A DNA stretch of 64,000 nucleotides. It comes from Fidelibacterota bacterium. GTDB taxonomy: Bacteria > Fidelibacterota > UBA8477 > JABMPR01. Shown piece after piece: positions 1-11,700 of this stretch (its first letter is position 1; each line of letters begins with the position of its first letter). Position numbers and translations under genes: made by a program. The stretch spans positions 1 through 64,000 of the forward strand of contig JAERTJ010000073.1 of assembly GCA_016844945.1 (NCBI GenBank), given 5' to 3'. Under the pieces are notes generated by a model. It did no database searches. It was not told the DNA's origin and saw nothing but the letters and a program-made list of their open reading frames with translations.

Positions 1-440
1 GTACCAATTCCAAAAGCCAATGCACCCAGAGCACCATGAGTTGAAGTATGAGAATCACCGCACACAATAGTCATCCCCGGTAGCGTAATTCCCTGTTCTG
101 GTCCAATAACATGTACGATACCCTGGCGAGGATCAGACATATCAAAATTAGTAATTCCCAGTTCTTTGGTATTGCTGGCAAGAGTATCGATCTGCAGTTT
201 CGAGACAGGATCTTCTACCCCTTTTTCTCTGTCTTTTGTCGGAATATTATGATCTGGGACAGCAACATTGGCTCCTGTTCTCCACGGTTGTCTTTGGTTC
301 ATTCGTAACCCCTCAAAAGCCTGAGGAGAGGTCACCTCATGAATCAGCTGACGATCGATATATAGCAGACTGGTCCCATTATCATTTCTACGAACCTCAT
401 GGTTCTCCCACAACTTATCATATAATGTTTTAGCACTCAT
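1..440 (-). CDS. leuC: 3-isopropylmalate dehydratase large subunit, 3' part outside window
   Basis: Reading leftward from the ATG at 440 gives [16 protein letters not shown], then [20 protein letters not shown] and, near the left edge, [20 protein letters not shown]. These are hallmark LeuC (aconitase-family) segments. The enzyme isomerises 2-isopropylmalate to 3-isopropylmalate in leucine synthesis, carrying a 4Fe-4S cluster and pairing with LeuD. Only the first 146 or so codons are inside the window, so the cluster cysteines and the end cannot be checked. The start codon overlaps the leuA stop by one base (TAATG), which implies translational coupling. LeuD is expected just beyond the left edge (inference). 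Confidence 0.95.
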   Translation of the reverse strand, partial: MSAKTLYDKLWENHEVRRNDNGTSLLYIDRQLIHEVTSPQAFEGLRMNQRQPWRTGANVAVPDHNIPTKDREKGVEDPVSKLQIDTLASNTKELGITNFDMSDPRQGIVHVIGPEQGITLPGMTIVCGDSHTSTHGALGALAFGIG

Positions 441-2023
441 TAGACACTTTCTTCCACTGATATTGATTCGGGATCTTGTTCCATTTCCATTTTTCTTTTA
501 TGCTGATTCAGAGCCTCAAGATAAGCCTTGGCACTGGCCTCGATGGTGTCTGTAGAAATACCTCGTCCCGCATAAATATCACCTTTATGGTGCAGACGGA
601 GTGTCACTTCTCCCAGAGCACTTTTTCCTCTGGTAATTGATCGCACCTGATAATATTCCAGATTGAATTGCTGGCGGATGTCCAACGCTCGAGCGATGGC
701 TCTAAAACAAGCTGCTACTGGTCCATCACCCGTGGCAGAGTCTTGATATTCCCCATCGGGAGTCTGGATACGCACGATGGCAACGGGAATAGTCGTGGTA
801 CCAAGATTCACATGAAGATAATCCAATTTGTAAAAGGCGTCTTCTTGCTCTAAGAGATCACCCATGAGAGCCCTGAGGTCCTCATCAAAGACTTCCTTCT
901 TTTTATCAGCCAGAACCACAAATTCCTTATAAATAGTTTTCAGACGTTCTTTGTCCACGTGAAAACCCAGAGATTCCAGACGTGATTTTAAACCTGCCCT
1001 CCCGGAATGACGACCAAGAACAATTTTGCTTTCACCGATGCCGATTGCATCTGGATTCATGATCTCATAGGTCTGACGGTTTTTCAGCATACCATCCTGA
1101 TGAATCCCAGATTCATGGGCAAAGGCATTCTCACCCACAATCGCTTTATTGGGTTGCACCAACATGCCTGTATACCCGGAAACCATACGACTCGTATTCA
1201 TAATTTCACTGGTTTTGATGTCGGTATGACAGCTCCACAATTCGGGGCGGACTTTTAGCGCCATCACGATTTCCTCTAGTGAAGCATTGCCTGCACGCTC
1301 ACCAATTCCATTAATGGTACATTCTACCTGACGAGCTCCGTTTGAGATGGCAGTTAATGAGTTTGCAACTGCATGCCCCAGGTCGTTGTGGCAATGCACG
1401 CTGATTATGGCATCGTTGATGTTAGGAACGCGCTGCTTAAGTGCTGCTATCTTTTGTCCAAACTCTATGGGAAAGGCATAGCCTGTGGTATCCGGGATGT
1501 TAACGGTGGTTGCACCTGCCGCAATAACAGCTTCAATGATCTCAACCAAATACTCGATATCGGTGCGGCCGGCATCTTCAGGTGAAAATTCAACATCAGG
1601 TGTGAAGGTCTTGGCAAAGGCAACTGCATCACAAGCCATTTCGATGATTTTTTGGCGCTTCTCAGCCAGAGTTTTGCCATAACGATCATCGCCAAACTTC
1701 TGTGTGATGTGAATATCAGAAGTGCCCATAAAGGTGTGGATTCTATATTTTTCCGCATTCTCCAATGATTTACGGACAGCATCAATGTCTGGTTCAAGTG
1801 CTCTGGCCAATCCTGCTACCACAGCAGATACTTCATCACCAATCCGACGAACTGCATCAAATTGGGTTGGTGAGGAAATAGGGAAGCCCGCCTCAATTAC
1901 ATCAACACCCAGTTTATCCAACTGGCGTGCTATCTCAACCTTCTCATGCATGGTCAGGGAAGCACCGGGTGATTGTTCACCATCTCTCAAAGTTGTGTCA
2001 AAGACGATTACCTTTTCACTCAT
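440..2023 (-). CDS. leuA: 2-isopropylmalate synthase
   Basis: The 527-residue protein condenses acetyl-CoA with 2-oxoisovalerate, the first committed step of leucine synthesis. It opens with [20 protein letters not shown], the DRE-TIM metallolyase signature, and carries [14 protein letters not shown], whose His residues bind the catalytic divalent metal. The last 130 or so residues form the LeuA allosteric domain ([20 protein letters not shown] onward), so leucine feedback inhibition is likely. The length is usual for bacterial LeuA. The gene sits 37 bases downstream of leuB and overlaps leuC by one base. The order leuB-leuA-leuC differs from the classic leuABCD arrangement. Confidence 0.97.
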   Translation of the reverse strand: MSEKVIVFDTTLRDGEQSPGASLTMHEKVEIARQLDKLGVDVIEAGFPISSPTQFDAVRRIGDEVSAVVAGLARALEPDIDAVRKSLENAEKYRIHTFMGTSDIHITQKFGDDRYGKTLAEKRQKIIEMACDAVAFAKTFTPDVEFSPEDAGRTDIEYLVEIIEAVIAAGATTVNIPDTTGYAFPIEFGQKIAALKQRVPNINDAIISVHCHNDLGHAVANSLTAISNGARQVECTINGIGERAGNASLEEIVMALKVRPELWSCHTDIKTSEIMNTSRMVSGYTGMLVQPNKAIVGENAFAHESGIHQDGMLKNRQTYEIMNPDAIGIGESKIVLGRHSGRAGLKSRLESLGFHVDKERLKTIYKEFVVLADKKKEVFDEDLRALMGDLLEQEDAFYKLDYLHVNLGTTTIPVAIVRIQTPDGEYQDSATGDGPVAACFRAIARALDIRQQFNLEYYQVRSITRGKSALGEVTLRLHHKGDIYAGRGISTDTIEASAKAYLEALNQHKRKMEMEQDPESISVEESV

Positions 2024-2060
2024 GTTGTGGTTCCCTTCTTCCGATTTGTCTCTGGATCAA

Positions 2061-3143
2061 TCATGCGATATTTTCTCGCACTTCAGCCATTTTCTTTATC
2101 ACCAGATCACTCATTTCATCTGTATTAACCAGCTTATCACCCTGGCGATATAATTCACCCGTACGATATCCTTCTTCAAGGACCTCTGACACAGCAGTCT
2201 GGATTGCAGCACCCGCTTTGGGTAGATCCAACGTGTAACTAAGCATCATAGATACGGACATGATCATGGCCAGCGGGTTGGCTTTACCCTGTCCAGCAAT
2301 ATCAGGAGCGGAGCCATGAACCGGCTCATACAGGGCATACTTTTCACCAAGACTGGCTGAAGGCAACATGCCCAGACTTCCGGTCACCATGGAGGCGATG
2401 TCGCTGAGGATATCACCAAACATGTTGGAGGTTACGATGACATCAAATTGTTTCGGGGTACGAACGAGCTGCATGGCTGCATTGTCCACATACATGTGTT
2501 CCAGTTCCACATCAGGGTAATCCTTATGGACTTCAACGACGATATCTCGCCAGAATTGGGAAACATCCAAAACATTAGCCTTGTCTACGGAGCAAACTCG
2601 ACCATTTCGTTTCTGAGCCAGGTCAAAAGCAACATGGGCGATTCGCTCTACTTCATGGCGTTCATACACCATGGTGTTCCAACCCTTGTTTTTATCAGCT
2701 CCCTTGGGGGTACCAAAATAGATACCACCCGTAAGTTCACGAACAACCATGACATCAACACCACTTACGATTTCTTCTCGCAAAGAGGAAGCATCCGCCA
2801 GAGCTGGAAACACGACTGTTGGTCTTAGATTTGAATAGAGACCCAGGCCGCCCCGGAGTTTGAGGAGTGCTTGCTCCGGTTTTTGGTCTTGAGGTAAAGA
2901 TTCCCATTTGGGTCCGCCCACTGCGCCCAGGAGGACGGCGTCTGAGCGTTGACACATCTGTAGGGTTTCTTTTGAGAGGGGGGCACCCGTCTCGTCAATG
3001 GCACAACCACCGACCTGGGCATATTCATAATCAAATCTGACATTTTCGATTTCACCAACAGTATCCAGGACTTTGAGAGCCGCTTGCATGACCTCAGGTC
3101 CAATACCATCACCGGGTAATACCGCAATTTTATAGGATTCCAT
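2061..3143 (-). CDS. leuB: 3-isopropylmalate dehydrogenase
   Basis: The 360-residue protein performs the NAD-dependent oxidative decarboxylation of 3-isopropylmalate. It starts [20 protein letters not shown] and contains [29 protein letters not shown] (substrate loop) and [20 protein letters not shown] (metal-binding Asp region), all typical of the isocitrate/isopropylmalate dehydrogenase family. [20 protein letters not shown] marks the NAD-specific C-terminal lobe. Length is normal. It follows ilvC after 8 bases and precedes leuA in the same operon. Confidence 0.97.
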   Translation of the reverse strand: MESYKIAVLPGDGIGPEVMQAALKVLDTVGEIENVRFDYEYAQVGGCAIDETGAPLSKETLQMCQRSDAVLLGAVGGPKWESLPQDQKPEQALLKLRGGLGLYSNLRPTVVFPALADASSLREEIVSGVDVMVVRELTGGIYFGTPKGADKNKGWNTMVYERHEVERIAHVAFDLAQKRNGRVCSVDKANVLDVSQFWRDIVVEVHKDYPDVELEHMYVDNAAMQLVRTPKQFDVIVTSNMFGDILSDIASMVTGSLGMLPSASLGEKYALYEPVHGSAPDIAGQGKANPLAMIMSVSMMLSYTLDLPKAGAAIQTAVSEVLEEGYRTGELYRQGDKLVNTDEMSDLVIKKMAEVRENIA

Positions 3144-3151
3144 CGAATTAA

Positions 3152-4150
3152 TTATCCTCTGTTTCCAATAAAGCTCATCATCCCACGTAATTTCTTGCCA
3201 ACCACTTCAATGGGATGTTCTTGGTTCTGCTTCCGAAGGATGTCGAAATTCTTTCCACCTGAGTTTGATTCCTTTAGCCATTCCTCGGCAAATGATCCAT
3301 CCTGTACTTCTTTCAGGATAGCTTTCATTCTTTCTTTTGTACCGGCATCAACAACACGTGGACCACGAGTCATACCACCATATTCAGCTGTTTCACTTAC
3401 TGAATAGTTCATTCTTGTCAGGCCACCCTCATAGAAGAGATCCACGATGAGTTTAAGCTCGTGCATACATTCGAAGTAAGCCAGATCGGCTGGATAGCCA
3501 CCTTCTGTGAGTGTTTCAAAACCACTCTTCACCAGATCGGCAACACCACCACACAGAACGGCTTGTTCTCCAAATAGATCAGTTTCGGTTTCATCCTTGA
3601 AATTGGTTTCCAGGGCACCAGCCCGCGTACAACCAATACCTTTAGCCCAGGCCAGGGCAGTTTCTTTTGCCCGACCCGATGCATCCTGATCCACTGCGAT
3701 CAGACAGGGGACTCCCTGTCCATCCTGGTAGGTTCGGCGAACCAGGTGTCCAGGACTTTTTGGGGCAACCATAATCACATCGACGTGTTCAGGTGGAACG
3801 ATTTGATCATAGTGAATGTTGAATCCATGTCCAAATGCCAGGGTACTCACTCCTGATAAATGGGGGGCAACATCAGCATCATAAATGGCCTTCATGGTCT
3901 GGTCCGGGAGTAAGAGCATGACGATATCGGCAGATGCTGTAGCTTCAGCGATAGTTTTCACTTTGAGACCCGCGGCTTCAGCTTTTTGCCAGGAAGCACT
4001 CTCTTTGCGAAGACCCACACAAACATCAACCCCTGATTCCATTAGATTTAGCGAGTGGGCATGTCCCTGACTACCGTATCCCAGTACCGCACACTTTTTC
4101 CCTTTGAGTCGTGACAGATCAGCATCACTGTCATAAAATGCATTTACCAT
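3152..4150 (-). CDS. ilvC: ketol-acid reductoisomerase (class I, short form)
   Basis: The 332-residue enzyme converts acetolactate or acetohydroxybutyrate to the dihydroxy acids of the valine and isoleucine pathways. The N-terminal Rossmann domain shows [17 protein letters not shown], and the following GLRKESASW is the cofactor-phosphate loop expected for NADPH preference (inference). The C-terminal knotted domain contains [20 protein letters not shown] and [13 protein letters not shown]-like metal-binding segments (here [19 protein letters not shown]). The length fits class I. The gene lies 20 bases from ilvN and 8 bases from leuB. Confidence 0.97.
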   Translation of the reverse strand: MVNAFYDSDADLSRLKGKKCAVLGYGSQGHAHSLNLMESGVDVCVGLRKESASWQKAEAAGLKVKTIAEATASADIVMLLLPDQTMKAIYDADVAPHLSGVSTLAFGHGFNIHYDQIVPPEHVDVIMVAPKSPGHLVRRTYQDGQGVPCLIAVDQDASGRAKETALAWAKGIGCTRAGALETNFKDETETDLFGEQAVLCGGVADLVKSGFETLTEGGYPADLAYFECMHELKLIVDLFYEGGLTRMNYSVSETAEYGGMTRGPRVVDAGTKERMKAILKEVQDGSFAEEWLKESNSGGKNFDILRKQNQEHPIEVVGKKLRGMMSFIGNRG

Positions 4151-4170
4151 AATTCTAAATCCCTCTTTCC

Positions 4171-4740
4171 CTAGCTTATTGCTGATTGAATTTGTTTAGT
4201 GGTCCATTGCTGGTCGGTGGTCATCATCTCAATCTTAGCTTTCAATTCGAGATGACTTCCCCGACGCATGGCCATTTTCCCAGTGCGCATGAGTTCGACA
4301 ATATCGTATTCCTTTAGCTTTTGAAGAAAGGATTCGATTTCCATGTCATACCCCGTTGCTTCGATGATAACTGCACCTTCTTCTGAATCGATGATCTTGG
4401 CACCGTATTCCCTGGTGAGGAGATCCAGCTTGACACGATCTCCATTGGTAACAGAGACCTTGGCCAGCATATACTCACGAATAACAGCGGGCACATCCGT
4501 CACATCTTCGACGGTATAAGCATTTACCAGCTTCTGGATATTACGAGCCATATTGACCCGGCGATGCTGGTTTGACTCATCTGTAACAATGGTGATGCGA
4601 GTGATCCCAGGGCTTTCTGTAGCGCCAGCTACGATACTTTTAATGTTAAAATTTCGACGTCTGAGCATGGAGACAATCCTGTTCAGGACACCTGGCTCAT
4701 CTTCCACGAAAGCGACGATGGTATGTTCTGTTTTTTGCAT
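4171..4740 (-). CDS. ilvN: acetolactate synthase small (regulatory) subunit
   Basis: The 189-residue protein is the regulatory partner of the IlvB catalytic subunit. An ACT domain fills the first 80 residues ([20 protein letters not shown], then [16 protein letters not shown]), the usual site of valine feedback binding. A ferredoxin-like C-terminal domain follows ([20 protein letters not shown], then [11 protein letters not shown]). The size is slightly above the 160-180 typical of IlvH/IlvN because of a C-terminal tail. It starts 9 bases after the ilvB stop, consistent with stoichiometric co-translation. The symbol ilvH would be equally defensible. Confidence 0.95.
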   Translation of the reverse strand: MQKTEHTIVAFVEDEPGVLNRIVSMLRRRNFNIKSIVAGATESPGITRITIVTDESNQHRRVNMARNIQKLVNAYTVEDVTDVPAVIREYMLAKVSVTNGDRVKLDLLTREYGAKIIDSEEGAVIIEATGYDMEIESFLQKLKEYDIVELMRTGKMAMRRGSHLELKAKIEMMTTDQQWTTKQIQSAIS

Positions 4741-4749
4741 GATTTGCTC

Positions 4750-6495
4750 CTATACATCCATATCTGAAAATTGTTCTTCGGTGATGGGTCGCTGCACCAT
4801 TTCATTGAGCGCCGAACCAGTGGCTACCATGGGGTAGACCATTTCCATGGGTTCGACCACAAACTCAATGAGTGTGGGACCATTGTGAGCTTGAGCTTCC
4901 AGAACTGTTGGAATGACATCCTTTCGTTCGGTGACTCTGAAACCCTTGACACCATAGGCATCAGTCAACTTGAGGAAATCAGGACTAGAAATAGGGGTCT
5001 CGCTATAACGATTTTCATAAAACATTTCCTGCCATTGACGCACCATTCCCAGATAACCATTGTTGATCAGTGCAATATTAATATTGGCATTTTCCTGAAC
5101 TGCAGTTGCCATCTCACTGATGGTCATCTGGATACCTCCATCTCCCACCACAGCCCAAATGGGTTTCTTGCGACCGGCAAAACTGGCTCCGATGGCGGCT
5201 GGTAGTCCATACCCCATGGTTCCCAACCCTCCAGATGTGAGAAGTGAATTGGCATGATCTTGATAATAGTATTGAGCAACGGTCATTTGGTGTTGACCCA
5301 CATCTGTCACCATGAGGGCACCACCTTTAGTGGCTTCCCAGAGATCACGTACCACAAAGGCACCAAATAATTTATCAGACTTGCGGTTGAGGATATCTTT
5401 GGTCCTGGAATTCTTCATCCAATCTTTGATTGTTGCTGTCCACTCATCATGTTTGGTTTTTTTGATCTTGGGTAAGGCAGCTGACAACACCTGCTTCAAG
5501 TCACCCCTGATACCAACATCTACAATGATGTTCTTGTTCAGCTCTGTTGGATCAATATCGATGTGGATCTTCTTTGAATTAGGAGAGTAGGTTTCCAGTT
5601 TACCAGTTACACGATCATCAAAGCGCATTCCGCAGGCGATGAGTAAATCGGCTTCCTGAATGGCATGATTAACCCAGTAGCCCCCATGCATCCCCATAAA
5701 GCCAATACAGCGTGGATGACTGGCAGGGATACCTCCAATACCCAGGAGCGTTACGGCAACTGGGATATCAGCCTTTTCAGCCAGGCGAGTCAATTCAGAG
5801 GTCGCCCCAGAGAGTAGAACACCGTGACCAGCCAGAATAACGGGATTTTTAGCTTCATTAATCAGTTTTGCCACCTCTAAGAGATCTTCTTCGGAGGCCT
5901 TAACAGTTGGGTTGTAACCCGGCAACACATCATTGGTCTCCGGGTAGACAAATTCCATGGATTCATTTTGAACATCTTTGGGGATATCGATCAATACAGG
6001 ACCTGGTCGACCTGTACGAGCGATATAGAAAGCATCTTTGATGGTTGCTGCAAGTTTTCGGATATCATTTACCTGATAGCTATGCTTGGTAAGTGGAATC
6101 ATGGCCCCCAGAATATCCGTCTCCTGAAAAGCATCGCTACCCAGAGCTGCTCTACCTACCTGACCGGTAATACACACCATGGGGATTGAATCCATCATGG
6201 CAGTGGCAACACCCGTAATCAGATTGGTTGCGCCAGGACCTGAAGTTGCCATGGCAACACCTACCTTACCACTTGCCCTGGCAAATCCATCCGCTGCATG
6301 GGCTGCATTTTGTTCATGCCTGGTCAACACATGGTGAATTTTATCACTGTATTTCACCAGGGCATCGTAGATGGGTAAATTTGCTCCACCTGGATAACCA
6401 AAAACGACTTCTACTTCCTCACGGATCAAACATTCCCATACGATGTCTGCACCAGTAAGCATTTTTGTATCAGCTGGTTTGTCTGTCTCACTCAT
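4750..6495 (-). CDS. ilvB: acetolactate synthase large (catalytic) subunit
   Basis: The 581-residue thiamine-diphosphate enzyme makes acetolactate from pyruvate, or acetohydroxybutyrate with 2-oxobutyrate. The N-terminal PYR domain has [16 protein letters not shown] and the catalytic-Glu region [20 protein letters not shown] central FAD-binding domain follows, and the TPP domain shows the GDG...NN motif ([16 protein letters not shown] to [12 protein letters not shown]). Length is usual for the family. Its ATG overlaps the ilvD stop in an ATGA tetranucleotide, so the two are translationally coupled. Confidence 0.97.
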   Translation of the reverse strand: MSETDKPADTKMLTGADIVWECLIREEVEVVFGYPGGANLPIYDALVKYSDKIHHVLTRHEQNAAHAADGFARASGKVGVAMATSGPGATNLITGVATAMMDSIPMVCITGQVGRAALGSDAFQETDILGAMIPLTKHSYQVNDIRKLAATIKDAFYIARTGRPGPVLIDIPKDVQNESMEFVYPETNDVLPGYNPTVKASEEDLLEVAKLINEAKNPVILAGHGVLLSGATSELTRLAEKADIPVAVTLLGIGGIPASHPRCIGFMGMHGGYWVNHAIQEADLLIACGMRFDDRVTGKLETYSPNSKKIHIDIDPTELNKNIIVDVGIRGDLKQVLSAALPKIKKTKHDEWTATIKDWMKNSRTKDILNRKSDKLFGAFVVRDLWEATKGGALMVTDVGQHQMTVAQYYYQDHANSLLTSGGLGTMGYGLPAAIGASFAGRKKPIWAVVGDGGIQMTISEMATAVQENANINIALINNGYLGMVRQWQEMFYENRYSETPISSPDFLKLTDAYGVKGFRVTERKDVIPTVLEAQAHNGPTLIEFVVEPMEMVYPMVATGSALNEMVQRPITEEQFSDMDV

Positions 6496-8165
6496 TTTAA
6501 CACAGCTCCTGTATTTGCTGAGGTTACCATCCGGCTATAGCGGGTCAGGTAACCTGATTTAATTTTGGGTTCAAATGGCTTTAGTTCAGCCAATCTTTGT
6601 GATATTTCCTGATCGGTTAGATCAACAGAGAGTTGTCGATTGGGGATATCGATGGTGATTAAGTCTCCATCCCTCAGGCTTCCGATAGGTCCACCTGAAG
6701 CGGCTTCGGGAGAAACATGTCCAATACAAGCACCCCTTGTTCCTCCTGAAAAACGTCCATCTGTGATAAGCGCGACTTCAGCGCCCAATCCCATTCCCAT
6801 GATAGCACTTGTGGGTGCCAGCATTTCAGGCATCCCTGGACCACCTCGAGGTCCCTCGTAGCGGATAACAACCACATCGCCAGGTTTTACCTCTTTTGAC
6901 TTAATGCCCAGGATAGCTTCATCTTGAGATTCATAGATTCTGGCTGGTCCAGTGTGAACCATCATTTTTGGATCCACTGCGCCTGTTTTGATTACAGAAC
7001 CATATGGTGCCAGATTGCCATACAGTATGGCTAATCCACCTTCATGGGAGTAGGGTGATTCAATTGATTTGATGACGGATTCATCTTTACGTTCAGCATC
7101 CTGAATGGTTTCGCCCAGAGTTTTGCCCGTAATGGTTGGACGATCCAGATAGAGTAGACCATCCATACGGGAAAGCTCATTGAGGATTGCAGATATGCCC
7201 CCCGCCCGATGTACATCTTCCATGTGAACTCGATCGGTAGCTGGACTCACTTTACAGAGATAGGGTGTTTTACGACTCAGGGTATTCAATTCGTTAAGAT
7301 CAAAGTCAATGTCTGCTTCAGAGGCAGCAGCCAGGGCATGGAGTACTGTATTGGTTGATCCGCCCATTGACATGTCCAGGGCAAAGGCATTTAACAAACT
7401 TTCCCGAGTTACGATATCTCTGGGTTTAAGATCCTGTTCAACCAGACCCATCAAGGATCTGGCAGCCTGACGAACCAAATCCAGACGCCCATCATCTGTT
7501 GCCAGCATGCTTCCATTACCTGGAAGGGCTAATCCAAGGGCTTCCAGTAAACAATTCATTGAGTTGGCAGTGAACATACCAGAACAAGATCCACAGGTTG
7601 GGCACCCCTGCTCTTCTAATTCTTTCAACTCAGCATCACTAATACTACCAGTCTGATGTTTTCCAACACCTTCAAACACAGAAATCAGGTCAACCTTTTT
7701 TCCATCTTCCGTCACACCTGCCTGCATGGGTCCACCTGCTACGAAAACCGCTGGAATGTTCATCCTTAAGACTGACATCAGCATTCCCGGAACGATTTTA
7801 TCGCAACTTGAAATACAGATCAGACCATCCAGACGATGGGCTTCAGCTACGGTTTCCATACTGTCAGCAATGAGTTCACGACTCGGAAGGGAGTAGCGCA
7901 TCCCCAGATGTCCCATTGCAATACCATCATCTACACCAATGGTATTGAATTCAAAAGGAACACCTCCTGCTTCACGGATAGCATCTTTGGCAACTTTGCC
8001 AAAAGCCTGGAGGTGAACATGACCTGGAATCAGATCGATATACGAGTTGGCGACACCTATGAATGGTTTTTCAAAATCGGAATCTTCTTGAATTACGCCG
8101 GTTGCACGCAGAAGGCTTCGGTGAGGTGCTTTGTCGAATCCTTTTTTTATGAGATCGGATCTCAT
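6492..8165 (-). CDS. ilvD: dihydroxy-acid dehydratase
   Basis: The 557-residue Fe-S dehydratase produces 2-oxoisovalerate and 2-oxo-3-methylvalerate. Cluster cysteines are visible in [15 protein letters not shown] and [19 protein letters not shown], and the IlvD/Edd signature continues with [14 protein letters not shown]. It is the first structural gene of the operon. The start at 8165 is preceded by a strong purine-rich ribosome site (AAGGAGAGAGAGAATA). The first part of that site overlaps the 3' arm of a 6-bp hairpin (TTCAGT/ACTGAA, 8180-8200), so translation initiation may also be tuned. The leader peptide ORF ends 124 bases upstream. Confidence 0.97.
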   Translation of the reverse strand: MRSDLIKKGFDKAPHRSLLRATGVIQEDSDFEKPFIGVANSYIDLIPGHVHLQAFGKVAKDAIREAGGVPFEFNTIGVDDGIAMGHLGMRYSLPSRELIADSMETVAEAHRLDGLICISSCDKIVPGMLMSVLRMNIPAVFVAGGPMQAGVTEDGKKVDLISVFEGVGKHQTGSISDAELKELEEQGCPTCGSCSGMFTANSMNCLLEALGLALPGNGSMLATDDGRLDLVRQAARSLMGLVEQDLKPRDIVTRESLLNAFALDMSMGGSTNTVLHALAAASEADIDFDLNELNTLSRKTPYLCKVSPATDRVHMEDVHRAGGISAILNELSRMDGLLYLDRPTITGKTLGETIQDAERKDESVIKSIESPYSHEGGLAILYGNLAPYGSVIKTGAVDPKMMVHTGPARIYESQDEAILGIKSKEVKPGDVVVIRYEGPRGGPGMPEMLAPTSAIMGMGLGAEVALITDGRFSGGTRGACIGHVSPEAASGGPIGSLRDGDLITIDIPNRQLSVDLTDQEISQRLAELKPFEPKIKSGYLTRYSRMVTSANTGAVLK

Positions 8166-8206
8166 TATTCTCTCTCTCCTTCAGTTTGCACAGCACTGAA
8201 ACCAGA

Positions 8207-8307
8207 AAGAACTCGTCGTCAGGGGTATAAGCAATTTTAGTCGGGGGTTAGCCGCCTCTCTGCTCGTTCCTGATGTTTTGTGAGTTCTATCAGGCGATCA
8301 GAGCGGC
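8207..8307 (-). promoter_or_regulatory. probable transcription attenuator of the ilv-leu operon (two competing folds)
   Basis: Two mutually exclusive folds can be drawn in the leader transcript. Fold A pairs CCTGAT (8289-8294, the leader stop region) with ATCAGG (8269-8274) and, outside it, GCCGC (8303-8307, leader Ala codons) with GCGGC (8251-8255), plus TCTG/CAGA between. Fold B pairs AGAACTC (8282-8288) with GAGTTCT (8208-8214) and TCAGG (8269-8273) with CCTGA (8219-8223). It is followed by the pyrimidine-rich stretch TTTCTGGTTTC. Fold B is a plausible but imperfect terminator because its U-tract is interrupted. A ribosome stalled in the Ile/Leu/Val run would leave fold A intact and prevent B. 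This is inference from base pairing only. Confidence 0.6.
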
Positions 8308-8460
8308 GTTGATAATAATAAGTACTAGGCCTAGAATACTCAGGACATTAATACTTAGAATCTCTGTAGCTACATTTGACTCAAGCGCTTGGCTTAATAC
8401 AAGAGCCTGCCCACGTGAAAGCGGGGTGGAAATAGTCGAATATGTGTTCATGCTACTCAT
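8290..8460 (-). CDS. branched-chain amino acid leader peptide (56 aa)
   Basis: This small ORF has ATG at 8460 and TGA at 8290-8292. It begins MSSMNTYSTISTPLSRGQAL. Residues 34-55 contain 15 Ile, Leu or Val out of 22, for example LSILGLVLIII followed by NAALIA, including three CTA Leu codons and three consecutive Ile codons. It lies between a good promoter and ilvD, exactly where ilv operons of other bacteria carry leader peptides. The C-terminal codons form one arm of an RNA stem that competes with a terminator-like fold. It is longer than classical leaders (about 14-32 aa). The hydrophobic run could alternatively be a membrane segment of a small protein. I favour the leader role because of the position and competing folds. 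Confidence 0.68.
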   Translation of the reverse strand: MSSMNTYSTISTPLSRGQALVLSQALESNVATEILSINVLSILGLVLIIINAALIA

Positions 8461-8478
8461 GGTCTCTTAACCTTGCGT

Positions 8479-8508
8479 ATTCTATCTCGAAATGGTAGAG
8501 GAATGCAA
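8479..8508 (-). promoter_or_regulatory. sigma70-type promoter of the ilv-leu operon
   Basis: On the minus strand a -35 TTGCAT (8503-8508) and a -10 TAGAAT (8479-8484, five of six consensus bases) are separated by 18 bases. An A/T-rich palindrome CTTTTTAAAAAG lies just upstream and could act as an UP element. The predicted start of transcription would fall only about 10-12 bases before the leader ATG at 8460, so the leader mRNA would have a very short 5' end. Confidence 0.55.
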
Positions 8509-8796
8509 TATCTTTTTAAAAAGAATGTTGGATCATTGTTTTTTGTTCATTTCTAAGGAATCGAGTGAAATACCCAGCAATATTTTTGCATTTATTTGGA
8601 GACCAATTCAGTCTTAGTTGTGTAGCCATAAGGGTTTAATTCATTTTTCCTCAGGCTATTCCCAGCATATTCTGACCACGGGTTGTCATGATAATGGGAA
8701 TAGATTTACACCTCCGTGATCAATATGTGCGACCTTGAGCTTCCACGAATTCTGTATTCTCAATTTATTTATCAAGAGGCGACACCCTCAACTGAG
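8509..8796. other. intergenic region between gltB 3' end and ilv promoter, with one stem-loop
   Basis: No gene is seen here. An 8-bp inverted repeat CTATTCCC (8656-8663) / GGGAATAG (8696-8703) with a 32-base loop lies about 95 bases beyond the gltB stop. It could form a weak transcript end, although no T-run follows on the minus strand. The rest is A/T-rich and unremarkable. Confidence 0.35.
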
Positions 8797-11700
8797 TTAC
8801 TCATTCAAGACCAGACTTAAACGTTGATTCACCTGTTGATCATAAAGGGCTTTACTATCCAGGAGCTGCATAACCAGTGGGGTAATTTTTGTAAATTTTG
8901 CTTTTTCTGCCTCCCATTCATCAAGGATAATGGATGTCTTCAGTGACCCGGTATGAAAGCGGTGTCGTTCAAGAAGCCTTGTAATGGAAAACTCATCCAC
9001 TTCTTCAAGTGGTTCAGCCACAACAAAATCCGTATTCAGATGATCTTTGTCTTCATCACTCAGGTCATACAGATAGGCTGTACCTCCTGTCATCCCAGAT
9101 CCAAAATTGAAACCAATCTCACCAAGAACGATGACTGTACCACGAGTCATATACTCACAGGCATGGTTACCTACGCCCTCAACCACTGCCGACGTGCCAC
9201 TATTTCGAACAGCAAAACGTTCGTTGGCACGACCAGCTACAAACAGGGTTCCACCAGTTGCGCCATACAAAGCCACATTGCCAATCATGGTATGTTCTTT
9301 CCCGGGAACGCGGATATCGCGAGGCATACGAATGGTAATCAGTCCACCACTCATTCCCTTCCCAACATAGTCATTCGCCAGACCCTTAAGCCGGAGTTCA
9401 AGCCCGTGAGTAAGAAATGCCCCAAAACTCTGACCTGCCACCCCTCTCAGGCGATATTGAAGTGTGCCATTGAACTGACCTTCACCAAAGAGAAAGGCAA
9501 TCTCACCTGCCATTCGGGTGCCAATAGCCCGGTCTTTATTGCTTACACGATCCCTGATCACTGCCTGACCGTGCGTTAACAATTCTTTGTGAATTCCCTC
9601 CAGGATTTTCTCATCAAAGCTGGGAAATTTTCTTCCAACATTTTGCGCCTCCTTTTTCTTGATCCAATCCCTTCTCAGTGTTGGTTCAAGAATTGCGGAA
9701 AAATCCACATTTGAGTAGACCTCTGATGCTTCTTCATTTTCCTTGACCTCTAACAAATCATTCCGTCCCAATAGAGCTTCAATACTTTCCAGTCCAAGTT
9801 GAGAAAGCTGATCCCTAACATCTTCTGCCAGGAGCTTGAAGAAGGAAGCCAATTCTTCCGCCGTTCCTTTGAACTTTTTCCTTAACTCCAAATCTTGTGT
9901 CGCAATTCCCACAGGACAATTGTTCTGGTGACAGCGACGTACCATGACACAACCAATAGCCATGAGTGCCACAGATCCAAAATCATATTCTTCAGCGCCC
10001 AGAGCAGTAGCCACAAGAATGTCTTTGGCTTCCATAATTCCACCATCAACACGGAGCGTAACCTTGCTTCTTAATTTATTGGCCAGGAGTGCCTGGTGGG
10101 TTTCAGCCAGACCTGTTTCCCAGGCCATACCCGTGTGCTTCATAGAACCTAGTGGAGTGGCTCCTGTTCCGCCATCTCCAGCGGAGACAATTACAATATC
10201 AGCACCCGCCTTGGCTACACCACAGGCAACAATTCCAATTCCCGGCTGAGATGCCAGTTTGACTGAAATCTTAGCTCTTGGGTTACTTTCTTTCAAGTCG
10301 TAGATGAGTTGCGCCAGGTCTTCAATAGAGTAGATATCATGATGCGGTGGGGGTGAAATGAGGGGTATGCCAGGTGTTGCAGATCGGGCAGTGGCTATCT
10401 CAACACTGACTTTTTGACCTGGTAGTTGCCCACCTTCACCCGGTTTAGCACCTTGTGCAATCTTGATTTGCAATTCCTGTGCTGCGGCTAGATAATCAGC
10501 TTTAACACCAAACCGCCCGCTGGCAATCTGTTTGGTGTGGGCATTCATATGATCGTTTTGTTTGAACAACAAATAGCGATCTGGTGTTTCGCCCCCTTCT
10601 CCTGTATTACTCCGACCATGAACCAGAGCGATCCCCTTGGTCAACACTCGGTGTGCCTCATCGCTGAGAGCTCCAAAACTCATGGCTGCAACTCCAAAGC
10701 GGCGAGTGATTTGGTCCCCTGACTCAACTTTTGCTTGCCCTGGCCGAGCTGATTTTTTTAGCTCAAGTAAATCCCTGAGATAGATTTTGCCCCTGGGCTT
10801 TTTGGCTTTCTCTGGCTGGTGAGTCGCCCGTTTTCGAATCTGTTTTGCTATCGCAGGGCTATAACCATGGGATTCTCCATTACGTTTTACCCTGAATAAG
10901 CCAATATCTTCCAACTCATCTTTACCCTCACTAAAAACATCTGCATGTCGCTGACATACACGTTTCTGAATCATCTCCAGATTATCCCCACCAATATTCG
11001 GGTTTAGTGATGGTATCCAGGTCTCTAGAAAATCTGAGTGCAAGCCAATCGTATGTAATAACATGGAGCCCTGGTATGAGCTGAAAGTAGAAATTCCCAT
11101 CTTAGCCATACTTTTGAGCAAACCCTTTTCCAATGCAAAGCGATAGTTATCCATGCCTGTGAGCCAGTCTTCCTCATCTAATGTTTCCCTGATGAGTTCA
11201 TAAGCCATATATGGATATACTGCACTGGCACCCAACGTGGTCAACACCGAGATATGGTGATCCTCATAGACATCCCCTGCCAGACATATCAGTGAGACAT
11301 CACTTCTAATTTTTCGTTTCACCAGGTCGTGGTGTACAGCAGATACGACCAATGCCATGGGGATAGGGATGTGGTTTTCATCGATATGCTCATCACTGAG
11401 AAATAAGATGCGTTTACCGGTTTCAATAGCTCCGGCACATTCATCCTGAATTTGCCTGAGGCGCTTCTCAAAAGCTTGACCCTTTTCTGCCAGTACAGAG
11501 ATAATCTCATGCTTGAATTTTTTGTATTTCTGCATGAGCCAACGGACCTCCCGCGGCGATAAAATGGGGCTAGCAATCCGGATAGCCCCGTGAAAGGCTG
11601 GTTCAGTGGCTAATAAATTCTCTTCACTACCCAGATAATGATAGAGACTCATCATGAGACGTTCACGAATCGGATCAATAGGTGGATTGGTAACTTGAGC

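Noticed and set aside
1722-2153. 143-codon plus-strand frame opposite leuA and leuB
   Set aside because: It is antisense to two well-conserved genes, has no family similarity and no convincing ribosome site.
8209-8460. T-box riboswitch upstream of ilvD
   Set aside because: The conserved T-box sequence (GGTGGNACCGCG type) and specifier stem were looked for and not found. The Ile/Leu/Val leader ORF explains the region better.
8953-9579. 208-codon plus-strand frame opposite gltB
   Set aside because: It mirrors a highly conserved gene in another frame. The composition looks like a shadow frame.
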